Shown: positions 43,688 through 52,919 of the stretch, one piece after another
Position numbering within the stretch: position 1 is the stretch's first letter
Layout of the letters: each line of letters opens with the position of its first letter
Assembly: GCA_013115135.1 (NCBI GenBank)
Contig: JABANP010000322.1
Span: 1-58,973, forward strand
From: Perkinsus olseni
Lineage: Eukaryota > Perkinsozoa > Perkinsida > Perkinsidae
Length of the DNA: 58,973 bases
Direction of reading: 5' to 3'
Notes under the pieces: model-generated
Seen by the model: the letters and a program-made list of their open reading frames with translations, nothing else
Told to the model about the DNA's origin: nothing
Databases searched by the model: none
Position numbers and translations under genes: made by a program

Positions 43688-43791
43688 ACCATCACCACCA
43701 CCATACTGATCTGTGCAGATCATCCCTACTCTTGCGTTGCCACCACCATCACTGTATGCCATTCTCTAATAGTTGTTGTTATCTCCCCTAC

Positions 43792-44699
43792 ATGCTGGCA
43801 GATTTTGATATCGACTCACTGCTGGTTGGTCATGACGACCAGAAGCAACAACAACAAGAAGAAGAAGGAAGAGAACGGCAGATGATACCATCCGGTAGGG
43901 GACACAAAAACAGCCTGCTGTCTTTCAGGGGGTATCTTATCATTCATACTCAGGTAATGTTGATGGATCGGATAATAATGTGTTAGCATCAGCACAGCAA
44001 GATGGTTGTTATGATGAAACAGTTACAAGTACAACAACAAGTCCAAATGGTAGTGATGATAACATTATCATGACTACTACTAATGATGATGGGGAAGATG
44101 GTATAATACCAGAATCGGTATATCCAGTATTAGAGAATGTTATAGCATCAGTTGAATTGGGTATCAATGGACGACATAGCGATGATGGTCATGATCATGA
44201 TGGTAGTGGTCTTATTGATTTGAAGAAAGTAGCATTCAAAGCACGTAATGCTGAATATAATCCTCGGAAAGTTAATGCAGTAGTAATAAGATTCAGAGAA
44301 CCAAAAGCAACTGCTATGTTATATGGCACTGGTAAGGTTATGGTCACTGGTAGTAATTCTGAAATAACAGCAAAAGATGCGGCGAAGAAGGTTGCGAAAA
44401 TTGTAATAAAAAGTGGTTACCCTGGTGCAAGATTTAGGAAATTTAAAATTGAGAATATGGTTGCATCAGCGGATGTCAGATTCCCAATACGTTTGGAAGC
44501 ATTAGCTTATGAACATCGTTCGTATTGTAGTTATGAACCGGAAATATATCCTGGTCTGGTATTCCGTTTATTCGAACCTAAAGTTGCTTTGTTAATATTT
44601 GTATCAGGAAAGATTGTATTTACTGGTGCTAAAAATAGAGATGATATAAGTAATGCTTTCCGTAGCATATACCCATTATTATTGAAGTATCAGAATTGA
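43792..44699 (+). CDS. TBP-like protein 2
   Basis: Two exons: 43792-43894 and 43954-44699, joined in frame through a 59-nt GT-AG intron. Exon 1 gives MLADFDIDSLLVGHDDQKQQ, an acidic/Gln start like that of TBP-like 1. The core has ARNAEYNPRKVNAVVIRFRE, TAMLYGTGKVMVTGS, FKIENMVASADVRFPIRLEA, SYEPEIYPGLVFRLF and LLIFVSGKIVFTGAK. At the four intercalating-Phe positions it has Val, Tyr, Tyr and Phe. A 14-residue His/Asp/Gly insertion (GRHSDDGHDHDGSG) sits in the first repeat before IDLKKVAFK. Exon 2 is near-identical to TBP-like 3. Confidence 0.88.
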
Positions 44700-44798
44700 T
44701 AACAACAACAACAACCCAACCAACACTATCATCATCACTCTCCTACTACTGCTACTCATCATCATCATTATCGTCATGTGGTGGTATTACGTATGGGA
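43950..44798 (+). repeat. Segmental duplication, copy 1 (TBP-like 2 exon 2 and 3' flank)
   Basis: Nearly identical to 46365-47220. The match begins at the last bases of the intron (CTCAG, exon starts GTAATG at 43954) and continues past the stop into the 3' flank, where small indels appear in (AAC)n and (ATC)n runs. The coding part differs by one GAT codon. Confidence 0.9.
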
Positions 44799-45259
44799 TG
44801 GTACAAAGATTGTAGAGTCATGTAACGTCTACCAGCCGGATTGGTATAACTATTGTATTCCATACTACCTGTAGTATTGTTATTATCACCATTATCACGT
44901 TATGCTCACATTCATCAATAATACTCTCCTTATCCTTCTTCATCCTCTTCCTCCTTCGGTTGTTGTTGTTGTTGTCTATTATTGGACTGGTAGTATTATG
45001 TATTCTACTGTATCTAGTACCACACGTTACATTATTGTAACTAAATAGCAGATAACACCAACAACAACGACACTGCTATCCTCAAGCAGCATCAACAACA
45101 ACTATTACTATTACGTCGTCCTTCATCACGTCATCATCATCACCACCGTTACTCCTTCTTCTGCTATTACTGCTGCTGCTGCTAGCATAACAACAACGAT
45201 ATCTAAAAGTAGATGCTGTTTGGTTGTGATCAATTCGCCAGTGTAACCATTCTCTCGTC
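44799..45259. other. Intergenic, no gene seen
   Basis: Pyrimidine-rich spacer with CAT, CAA and CTT repeats downstream of TBP-like 2. No ORF or RNA that I can support. Confidence 0.5.
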
Positions 45260-45972
45260 ATGATTGGTAATCCTCAGGGATGGATGACAACATCATCATC
45301 ATACCACTTGTTTACCAAACCCATCCAGAGTGGTAGTAATAGCATCTTGGATATTACTATGATAGACATACCATCATCTCCTTCTACTACTACGACCACC
45401 ACTGATGAATTCCTATTGGACCTTCTCGGATCGGAAGGTGGTGGAGGAGGTATTACTCATAACACTACCACCACTAGCATCATCATCATCTATAGGATCT
45501 TTGTTCAGGTGATGTTGGGGATGCCTTATCAACAGCAATACGCTCAGTACCAACTCTCAGAAGAGGCTCTACTGCTACGGAAGGTAATGATAGATGGTGC
45601 TCATGGAGGTGTTCGATTACCCACATCATGTTGTATATGTTGTCATTATTATCGTCATGATGGTAGTGAGGGACCCCATGGGCACTTCCTGAGAATGTAT
45701 GATACTACTACTATTACCAGCAGCAGCAGCAGCCTGGCATCATCAACTGATCGTATAAACTATTGTCCATGTCATTTTTCTTCCCTAATAATCACCATCC
45801 TTATGAATCCTATGATTACTATTGATGAGCTCGAGTGGTACCACTGAGTCAGGCTGCTGCTGCTGCTGCCTCGAGATTCTTTGTGGACTCCAACGCAGTA
45901 GTGTATTGGAGTTATGGAAGAACATACTTGCATCTCCTCCGACAGCAGCATCATGAACACTACTCAGGGTTC
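45260..45972 (+). CDS. Doubtful hypothetical gene between the TBP copies
   Basis: An ATG at 45260 opens a 195-codon frame with MTTSSSYHLFTKPIQSGSNS, DEFLLDLLGSEGGGGGI and QYAQYQLSEEALLLRK. A second stretch at about 45845-45970 reads ASRFFVDSNAVVYWSYGRTY and LHLLRQQHHEHYSGF before TAG at 45970-45972. Both look like protein rather than repeat shadow, and a splice could join them. No family, and the minus strand is also open over 45785-46021. It could instead supply upstream exons of TBP-like 3. Confidence 0.3.
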
Positions 45973-46298
45973 TAGCGATCAGTGGTTCGCTAAGAGACCA
46001 CTCGGCAGCCTCAATGTCCATCCTAGTTCAGCGGCTGAACCGTCACCACCCAGTTAAGGCAGATCGAAGAGGAAGGCGGAGGAGTTGGCTGAGCAATCCC
46101 CATGTGGAGTAGACAGCTATCCTTCCTCCCTCGCCATAACCGAAGTTCTGCCATCTGTGCTGTGCTCCGTACGAAGTCCCATCAACACTGCTATGTGTCC
46201 AAATGTTCGAATTAGCCGTCTAGTGTAGTCATTCGCGGCATTATAGGCATGTAGGCTACTCTAAGATATCTGATATAAGTCACTCAAGTATTACTGAC

Positions 46299-47117
46299 AT
46301 GCTGTGGGGGCTGCTGGTCCTCATGTCGATGATCATCTACTTCTCTCTCAATCGTCGATCATCCTCAGGTAATGTTGATGGATCGGATAATAATGTGTTA
46401 GCATCAGCACAGCAAGATGGTTGTTATGATGAAACAGTTACAAGTACAACAACAAGTCCAAATGGTAGTGATGATAACATTATCATGACTACTACTAATG
46501 ATGATGGGGAAGATGGTATAATACCAGAATCGGTATATCCAGTATTAGAGAATGTTATAGCATCAGTTGAATTGGGTATCAATGGACGACATAGCGATGA
46601 TGGTCATGATCATGATGATGGTAGTGGTCTTATTGATTTGAAGAAAGTAGCATTCAAAGCACGTAATGCTGAATATAATCCTCGGAAAGTTAATGCAGTA
46701 GTAATAAGATTCAGAGAACCAAAAGCAACTGCTATGTTATATGGCACTGGTAAGGTTATGGTCACTGGTAGTAATTCTGAAATAACAGCAAAAGATGCGG
46801 CGAAGAAGGTTGCGAAAATTGTAATAAAAAGTGGTTACCCTGGTGCAAGATTTAGGAAATTTAAAATTGAGAATATGGTTGCATCAGCGGATGTCAGATT
46901 CCCAATACGTTTGGAAGCATTAGCTTATGAACATCGTTCGTATTGTAGTTATGAACCGGAAATATATCCTGGTCTGGTATTCCGTTTATTCGAACCTAAA
47001 GTTGCTTTGTTAATATTTGTATCAGGAAAGATTGTATTTACTGGTGCTAAAAATAGAGATGATATAAGTAATGCTTTCCGTAGCATATACCCATTATTAT
47101 TGAAGTATCAGAATTGA
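46299..47117 (+). CDS. TBP-like protein 3, partial duplicate with a new N-terminus
   Basis: From 46370 onward it is the same protein as TBP-like 2 apart from one extra Asp in the His/Asp loop. The four intercalating positions are again Val, Tyr, Tyr, Phe. It lacks the MLADFDIDSLL exon; the upstream sequence is unrelated. The frame stays open upstream to the ATG at 46299, which would give a hydrophobic MLWGLLVLMSMIIYFSLNRR leader, odd for a nuclear factor. Alternatives: an unrecognised 5' exon spliced at the conserved acceptor (CTCAG before GTAATG), internal initiation, or a pseudogene with an intact core. The stop is at 47115-47117. Confidence 0.75.
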   Translation: MLWGLLVLMSMIIYFSLNRRSSSGNVDGSDNNVLASAQQDGCYDETVTSTTTSPNGSDDNIIMTTTNDDGEDGIIPESVYPVLENVIASVELGINGRHSDDGHDHDDGSGLIDLKKVAFKARNAEYNPRKVNAVVIRFREPKATAMLYGTGKVMVTGSNSEITAKDAAKKVAKIVIKSGYPGARFRKFKIENMVASADVRFPIRLEALAYEHRSYCSYEPEIYPGLVFRLFEPKVALLIFVSGKIVFTGAKNRDDISNAFRSIYPLLLKYQN

Positions 47118-47220
47118 TAACAACAACAACCCCTCGACCACCAACAACAACACTATCATCACTCTCCTACTACTGCTACTCATCATCATTATCGTCATGT
47201 ACTGGTATTACGTATGGGGT
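46365..47220 (+). repeat. Segmental duplication, copy 2 (TBP-like 3 core and 3' flank)
   Basis: Second copy of 43950-44798, 2.4 kb downstream in the same orientation. Near identity in the coding and 3' flanking parts points to a recent duplication or gene conversion. Confidence 0.9.
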
Positions 47221-47654
47221 TATTGCTGATGCTACCAAGACCACTGAACTGAGGTTCCAGCCGGAAGGTGAACCGTGCACTCTATTCTACTAAGTGTGAT
47301 GTTCTTATTATTATCTCATGTGTGTTAATATTATGGTGGTCATATTAAGTAATTGTTATTGATGATGATGATGATGCTTCTAGTGTGTTTGTCCGAGTAG
47401 TGTTGTCATGATGAGGGTTACTACTACCTTAACATTAGTGTGATAATGATGATTGTGTCATATCCCACTCCAGAGGATGATCATGATACATCATCATCAT
47501 CATCACAGTGGATACCAACTGGAGGGAGGAGTCGTCATACCCCCATCCCGGTAATACTCATCCGATGAGGCATGCGTGTAGCTGAACGATAGGTGGATCG
47601 TATCATGCTGCTCGAGTGACATCTCGATACAGCGATAGCGAATCACCAGAAAGG
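47221..47654. other. Intergenic, no gene seen
   Basis: Spacer with ATG/GAT repeats between TBP-like 3 and the coiled-coil gene. Nothing supportable. Confidence 0.5.
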
Positions 47655-49914
47655 ATGAGTGCCAAAATGAGGTATGATGGGGAACATGGAGAGGGGCGGT
47701 TTTACGCCGACCTCAGACGTGGAAGGAGTATCAGCAAGGAATGTTGACGAGGAACAGTTCAATAAAGCCCTGATGAATGCCAAAAGAAGGGAGTTAGAAA
47801 TGGGAAGGGTGATAATAGCGGAGCATCGTCGAGCGTCTTGTTATTGTTATCATCATGAAAGGTACTGAAGTCACATCATGATTTAGTAGATCGATTAACT
47901 CGACGTAAACTGCCAACACGCCGGGAATGCCGTCGTGAGATGAATAACCTCTTGAGGAGCGCCACTGAATGGCAAACAGCATTGGAGAAGGTGAACATTA
48001 TGTAGTATGAAGGAAGGCCTCATGATGATCACAATCAGGCTTTAGAAGACCATAAGTTGCACATACTGGACTTGGACAATCGTCATACGGAAGCTATCAC
48101 TATCGTGGCTGGGAATAATGTGATGATGTCTAATCGTAATTTAAGACATGAACTCATTGTCACTTTAATACGAGAGGCTAAGGGAAGAGATGTTAGATTG
48201 GCTAAGGTAATGATTGTTGATGCATTGCTGATGACGGCGATCATGGTGGTGGTGGTGGCTGTTGTGTAACAGGCATTAGCACGTCATAGACGAGGCTTGG
48301 AGTACTTACAACGTGAAGCTACTCTATTATTGGTTAGACAGGAGAATAACAACGACAGTAACAATAATAAGAATCAGTTGAATCATTACCATCACTACGA
48401 GCGTATACACTCGCTAAGGAAGGCTAATACGACAGTGGAAGTAGAATCACCGGATAAGAATATTAATGATCATGTAATACGAGACGAGAGGGATCAGAAT
48501 ACTGACGATGATGATGCAGTGGTGACACGAGAGTAAGTCTAGTCTGCTTTAATGAGAAGTAACGTCATCAGTACAGACAATCAACAATGCTGCAAGATTA
48601 TCACCATACACCTGGGCACCATAACCATCATCAACAGCATTCAAGACGTCCTCAGCATCCTAACAGTAGTAGAGGGAGATCTCCGCAACGTGCACATCAG
48701 CAAGGGGGAGCTCCATTTCATGTCGATAATAATAAAACAATCTCATCAGGGTAAGAGGGAGGTGGTCATTGCTGGTGTAGGAACTACTATGCTCGATAGA
48801 TACGTTTCATTAGCTGATCTTTATCGTGAACTAGGAGGCCATAAAGATGCCCTACAACAAGTTACTAACGCTGTTGAGAGGATGCTCAGAAAAAGAGATA
48901 AAGTGAATTATGTAATACTACCGATAGGGCTGATGATTCATATGCATCACTATCTACTGTTAGAATGTGCAACAGTATCATGCCCAGGGGGGTAATAGCA
49001 TTAATAGAGTAAGGCAGTGGCAGAGAGCTCTTGATGAAGCCAACCATCATGTGGCAGAACAATTGGATAATAGGAGAAGGGGAGAAGGTGGTATTAATGT
49101 CAGCATATGCTTGTGTAGAATATCTACCAGGTTACTATGTTGTATCCCAAGGACAAGATGCGAAGAGGCAGGGAATGGGGAAAGGAGTGAGAATAAGAGA
49201 GTCGCGCGGACGGGGCACTGACGTGGGCTGTTTGCAGATGAGTATTATCATCATCACGAAGCCTTCGCACATACTAACGCATTCCACCATAATGATAATA
49301 CCGCTGCAGCACACAAGAACGATATGATTGCACTTGAAGGGACGCCCTCCACCACTGGGTACTAATGATGACTCACTATTGCCAATCCACGCCTTCAGTA
49401 ATATTATCAGGGACTTTCATAAGTATGATGAGGTACTGCAGCAAACGGCTCGGTTTGGGATTATTAATGATAACGAGAAGAGCGAACATCGTCCACAACA
49501 CGGCGTTCAACGGCAAATACCCAAGGGCCTCGACGACGAGATATTCCGTGAGACTACTACTGCAGCATCAGCAGCTGTTGATGATACATTAAACCGAAAG
49601 GAGGAAGTTATTCCAAAAGATTGTAATAATGCTGTTGATATTCGATAGTTCGACTATTCCCTTCAGATGTATCCAATCTTCTATTACATAATGATGCCGA
49701 ACCTCCAACAATGATAGACAAATCTAAGGCAGCTGATGGTCAGCTACAGAAGAAGGATATACCAACCCATTTGCCTGCAGCAGCCTATAGGGCACTACAA
49801 CATAAGACAAAGAATATCACATTATCACACACAGTTATCAATGCAGTTGATAACGGTGAAGTTGATGATATGCCAAAGCGGCTGCCGCCCCAACCTTCTA
49901 TTGAACGACCTTAA
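47655..49914 (+). CDS. Hypothetical coiled-coil protein, many short exons
   Basis: Exon pieces on the plus strand give a charged helical protein: NVDEEQFNKALMNAKRRELE near 47740-47800, HDLVDRLTRRKLPTRRECRR with MNNLLRSATEWQTALEKV near 47876-47990, ALEDHKLHILDLDNRH near 48040, LARHRRGLEYLQREATLLLV near 48280-48340, LADLYRELGGHKDALQQVTN with AVERMLRKRDK near 48810-48900, and WQRALDEANHHVAEQLDNRR near 49020-49080. A Gln/Arg/Ser low-complexity middle lies near 48590-48740. The tail has GQLQKKDIPTHLPAAAYRAL and LSHTVINAVDNGEVDDMPKR before the stop at 49914. The heptad-like pattern suggests a cytoskeletal or centrosomal role, but no family is recognised. The start is uncertain (ATG at 47655 or 47674). 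Confidence 0.45.
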
Positions 49915-50097
49915 TGAGACTATTCCCGAATGTTGAGTTCAGTAACACCCCAATAGTCCCAACATTATCATTGTACTAAACACAAGTTGAGAATATACCC
50001 GAAGCAGGATAGCAAGTAGCGGCTCGTCAACATTGGTCTCAATAGTAGTGGTAGGCAATGGGAATGTTGACCATAATCATCGTCATCATGAGGCTAC

Positions 50098-50874
50098 TTA
50101 GGCGGTCATCTCGACAGCAGCAGGGGCCTCCTCAGCGGGGGCGGCGGCCTCAGGCTGCTGCTGTTCCTCAGTCGGCTGCTCCTCAGCGGCGGCCTCAACA
50201 GGGAAGACGGTATCCTCCTTAGGCTCATGAATGGTGATATCATCAGGAAGACGAGTCTTAGGGCCACTCTTACCCTCGGGATCATAAGCCATCATAATCT
50301 TAACTCTGATACCGAGAATACCCTGACGCATGTCAACGTTACGGATAGCTTGGTCGACATACATCTCCTTAGGAGTACCAGTAGAGAGAAGATAACCATC
50401 AGCAAACTTCATAACCTTAGCACGCTGAGCACGCAACTTACCGGATACGGTAACCTCAACACCCTTGGCACCATTCTCCATAACAAACCTCAATACACCA
50501 TAGGCAGCCCTGCGGACGGGAAGACCACCGAGAAGCTTGTAACGGAGAGACTCGGCCTGAGCCTGGGCGCAGAGGGCACGGTTGTCGACACGCTCGGCGA
50601 AGAGCTCGACAGAGTTCTCCGGGAAATCGAAACGTCTCTCGACAAGAGCAGTGAGCTCTCTAATCCTGCGACCCTTCTCACCGAGGACCTCACGAGTCCT
50701 AGTAGCACGGATGATGATCTCGGTCTTGATAGGAGTCACACGGACCTCAACACCAGAGTAACCATCCTCAGCAAGGATAGTAGTAAGGAGTTCGTTAAGC
50801 TCCGCGTAGAACACGCCATCAGCGACGAACTTACGCTTCTTGGAGACCTGCTTTTGACTTGCTGCGGTTGCCAT
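50098..50874 (-). CDS. RPS3: 40S ribosomal protein S3 (uS3)
   Basis: Small-subunit protein at the mRNA entry channel. A single uninterrupted exon of 258 codons starts at [20 protein letters not shown]. The KH domain has [20 protein letters not shown] (GEKG loop) near 50680-50730, followed by [60 protein letters not shown] and [20 protein letters not shown]. The C-terminus is an Ala/Glu/Gln-rich tail. Length is close to that of other eukaryotes (about 240) plus this tail. It lacks introns and uses C/G-ending codons far more than its neighbours, as expected for a very highly expressed gene. Its start faces the snoRNA-like array. Confidence 0.95.
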   Translation of the reverse strand: MATAASQKQVSKKRKFVADGVFYAELNELLTTILAEDGYSGVEVRVTPIKTEIIIRATRTREVLGEKGRRIRELTALVERRFDFPENSVELFAERVDNRALCAQAQAESLRYKLLGGLPVRRAAYGVLRFVMENGAKGVEVTVSGKLRAQRAKVMKFADGYLLSTGTPKEMYVDQAIRNVDMRQGILGIRVKIMMAYDPEGKSGPKTRLPDDITIHEPKEDTVFPVEAAAEEQPTEEQQQPEAAAPAEEAPAAVEMTA

Positions 50875-51013
50875 CTTGGATAGGGGGTGCAATCACACTT
50901 CCTCGAAGGGCTATCGATCGACTAATCGATCAATTATGAAAAAAGCGCTCGCCCTGAAAATTATGAGCTGCTGGGAGGTGGGGGAGCCAAGTGTGCGACG
51001 AAATGTAGCGGAT

Positions 51014-51097
51014 TGATGATGATAAACAGCACGACGGTCTTATGAGCCTGAATAGGTTCTGATTAATTGACTGCTACTAAACCCAGCTCTCTGAATA
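51014..51097 (+). ncRNA. C/D-box snoRNA-like unit A1
   Basis: C box ATGATGA at 51016-51022, D box CTGA at 51091-51094, about 80 nt apart. The 13 nt CTAAACCCAGCTC end one base before the D box and complement the conserved LSU rRNA stretch GAGCUGGGUUUAG. Upstream, CACGACGGTCT complements the next rRNA bases AGACCGUCGUG and ends one base before ATGA, a plausible D' box. Confidence 0.7.
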
Positions 51098-51127
51098 CTC
51101 CGAAAATGGTCGATTAGATGATAATCA

Positions 51128-51217
51128 TAATGATGATAAACAACACGACGGTCTTATGAATAGCCTACTTGTCGTAGGATCTGATTCAAATATTATTAAC
51201 TCAGCTCACTCTGATGA
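51128..51217 (+). ncRNA. C/D-box snoRNA-like unit B1
   Basis: C box ATGATGA at 51130-51136, terminal D box CTGA at 51211-51214. It shares the CACGACGGTCT guide plus ATGA with unit A. The D-box guide AACTCAGCTCAC can pair with GUGAGCUGGGUU of the same rRNA segment (one G-U pair). A further CTGA lies at 51181. Confidence 0.62.
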
Positions 51218-51235
51218 CTATTACTAATTACTTTA

Positions 51236-51319
51236 TAATGATGATAAACAGCACGACGGTCTTATGAGCCTGAATAGGTTCTGATTAATTGACTGCTACT
51301 AAACCCAGCTCTCTGAATA
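51236..51319 (+). ncRNA. C/D-box snoRNA-like unit A2
   Basis: Essentially identical to A1, 222 bp downstream. C box at 51238-51244, D box at 51313-51316. Confidence 0.7.
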
Positions 51320-51349
51320 CTCCGAAAATGGTCGATTAGATGATAATCA

Positions 51350-51439
51350 TAATGATGATAAACAACACGACGGTCTTATGAATAGCCTACTTGTCGTAGG
51401 ATCTGATTCAAATATTATTAACTCAGCTCACTCTGATGA
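51350..51439 (+). ncRNA. C/D-box snoRNA-like unit B2
   Basis: Essentially identical to B1, 222 bp downstream. C box at 51352-51358, D box at 51433-51436. Confidence 0.62.
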
Positions 51440-51457
51440 CTATTACTAATTACTTTA

Positions 51458-51541
51458 TAATGATGATAAACAGCACGACGGTCTTATGAGCCTGAATAGG
51501 TTCTGATTAATTGACTGCTACTAAACCCAGCTCTCTGAATA
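51458..51541 (+). ncRNA. C/D-box snoRNA-like unit A3
   Basis: Same as A1 and A2, another 222 bp on. C box at 51460-51466, D box at 51535-51538. The flank after it diverges (ATCATTCATTTG), so no B unit follows. Confidence 0.7.
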
Positions 51542-51606
51542 TCATTCATTTGAAAAACAAAAAAATGCAGCTCGACTCTAGATGACTATCACTAATGACT
51601 ATTACA

Positions 51607-51690
51607 TAATGATGATAAACAGCACGACGGTCTTATGAGCCTGAATAGGTTCTGATTAATTGACTGCTACTAAACCCAGCTCTCTGAATA
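51607..51690 (+). ncRNA. C/D-box snoRNA-like unit A4
   Basis: Fourth A unit. C box at 51609-51615, D box at 51684-51687. Spacing from A3 is 149 bp, breaking the 222-bp period. Confidence 0.7.
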
Positions 51691-51802
51691 ATGGTTATCG
51701 TAAGTAACTATCTCCGGTGTACCCGGTCTCCCTTTCAACTCTTCTACTACAATCAACTCAAAGCTGGACCGAAACACACAGAAACGAGTATCATGAAAAG
51801 CT

Positions 51803-52765
51803 TCATCGTTCATCGCTAGCATTATCATCATCATGAACATCAGATGTAGAGGGCACTTCTAACATGGGGTTAGCTGCAGTATTCTTAGCAGCTATTTTAA
51901 TGATAGCATTCTCCCTTCTTTCCATCTCCTCCCGAACTGCCTTCCTAATACCATAATCATGAAGGTTTGGATCATAATGACCATGATGGCAGAAGAGCAC
52001 CTGTACACCAATCATAGTCAATACACTCATCCCCTTCAACAGCACTTTGCCATTATTCTTCATTAATAAAACGTATGGCCGACCATCATTAATGATACCT
52101 AATCTCTTCTCAAACCATTCCTGAACAATAATGATGAATCTATACGATGCTGCAGTGCTACCAGCAGCAGCAGCAGCATGAGTAGTGGGGTTGTTACCTT
52201 ATCAGTGTATGCTACTAAGATCCTATCCTCTCCTGGCATGATGGGCTGCCCCTCTCCTCCTTCTCTCGATGATGCTGCCGCTGCCCATTTGCGACATCGT
52301 CTTATCCAAAAGTAGCTCCACAACCATCGGAACCTGAGCAGGTGGTCATGGTGATGATGGCCATGATGATGATGATTGCGATGCTACCTTCCAAACAGCC
52401 ATAAGTAATATAGTTTGGGAGGTGTAAACGGTGGCAGATCATCATCATCAACAGCACACACTCCTTCATATTCCTTTAATATAGATCTATGAGCATGATC
52501 AACGAGCTGAGACACTTTATCATATAACCCATGCCATGTACCTCACAACAACAACTACAATACCAATGCTACTACTCCAACTACCACTACTACTACCAGC
52601 ATCCCAATGATGATTATTCTTGAACATGAGTATAACAATATGGAAGCCTGGCGGTAGGTCTGTAGGGAATCTAACCCTTTTAGAATCTTTAATCATCTTT
52701 GCCTTAAGATTGGGGAATCGTCGTAGGCCCACTGGTACTGCCCTACCGTAATGAGCCGTACTCAT
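51803..52765 (-). CDS. Hypothetical protein, four exons
   Basis: Starts at the ATG at 52765: MSTAHYGRAVPVGLRRFPNL, KRVRFPTDLPPGFHIVILMF. The next exons give WHGLYDKVSQLVDHAHRSIL with DDDDLPPFTPPKLYYLWLFG near 52390-52530, then RFRWLWSYFWIRRCRKWAA with QPIMPGEDRILVAYTDK near 52200-52330. The last exon has QEWFEKRLGIINDGRPYVLL, MKNNGKVLLKGMSVLTMIGV and HYDPNLHDYGIRKAVREEME; the stop is at 51803-51805. A moderately hydrophobic patch precedes a basic, acidic-tailed C-terminus. Good coding signal but no family that I can name. Confidence 0.55.
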
Positions 52766-52919
52766 TATTATAGTGGTGATGGAAAACACTGCAGATCATT
52801 GTTGTAATACCAACAACCATCGCTCTGCTTCCACAGCGCTGAGCAACGAGACGGGTCGTTATGATGAAACTGTATGGCGAGGATGATAGTAATAAATTAT
52901 TAAACTAAGCATGGTACAA

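Noticed and set aside
50227..50883. 218-codon plus-strand ORF
   Set aside because: It is the antisense shadow of ribosomal protein S3, an artefact of its GC-ending codons.
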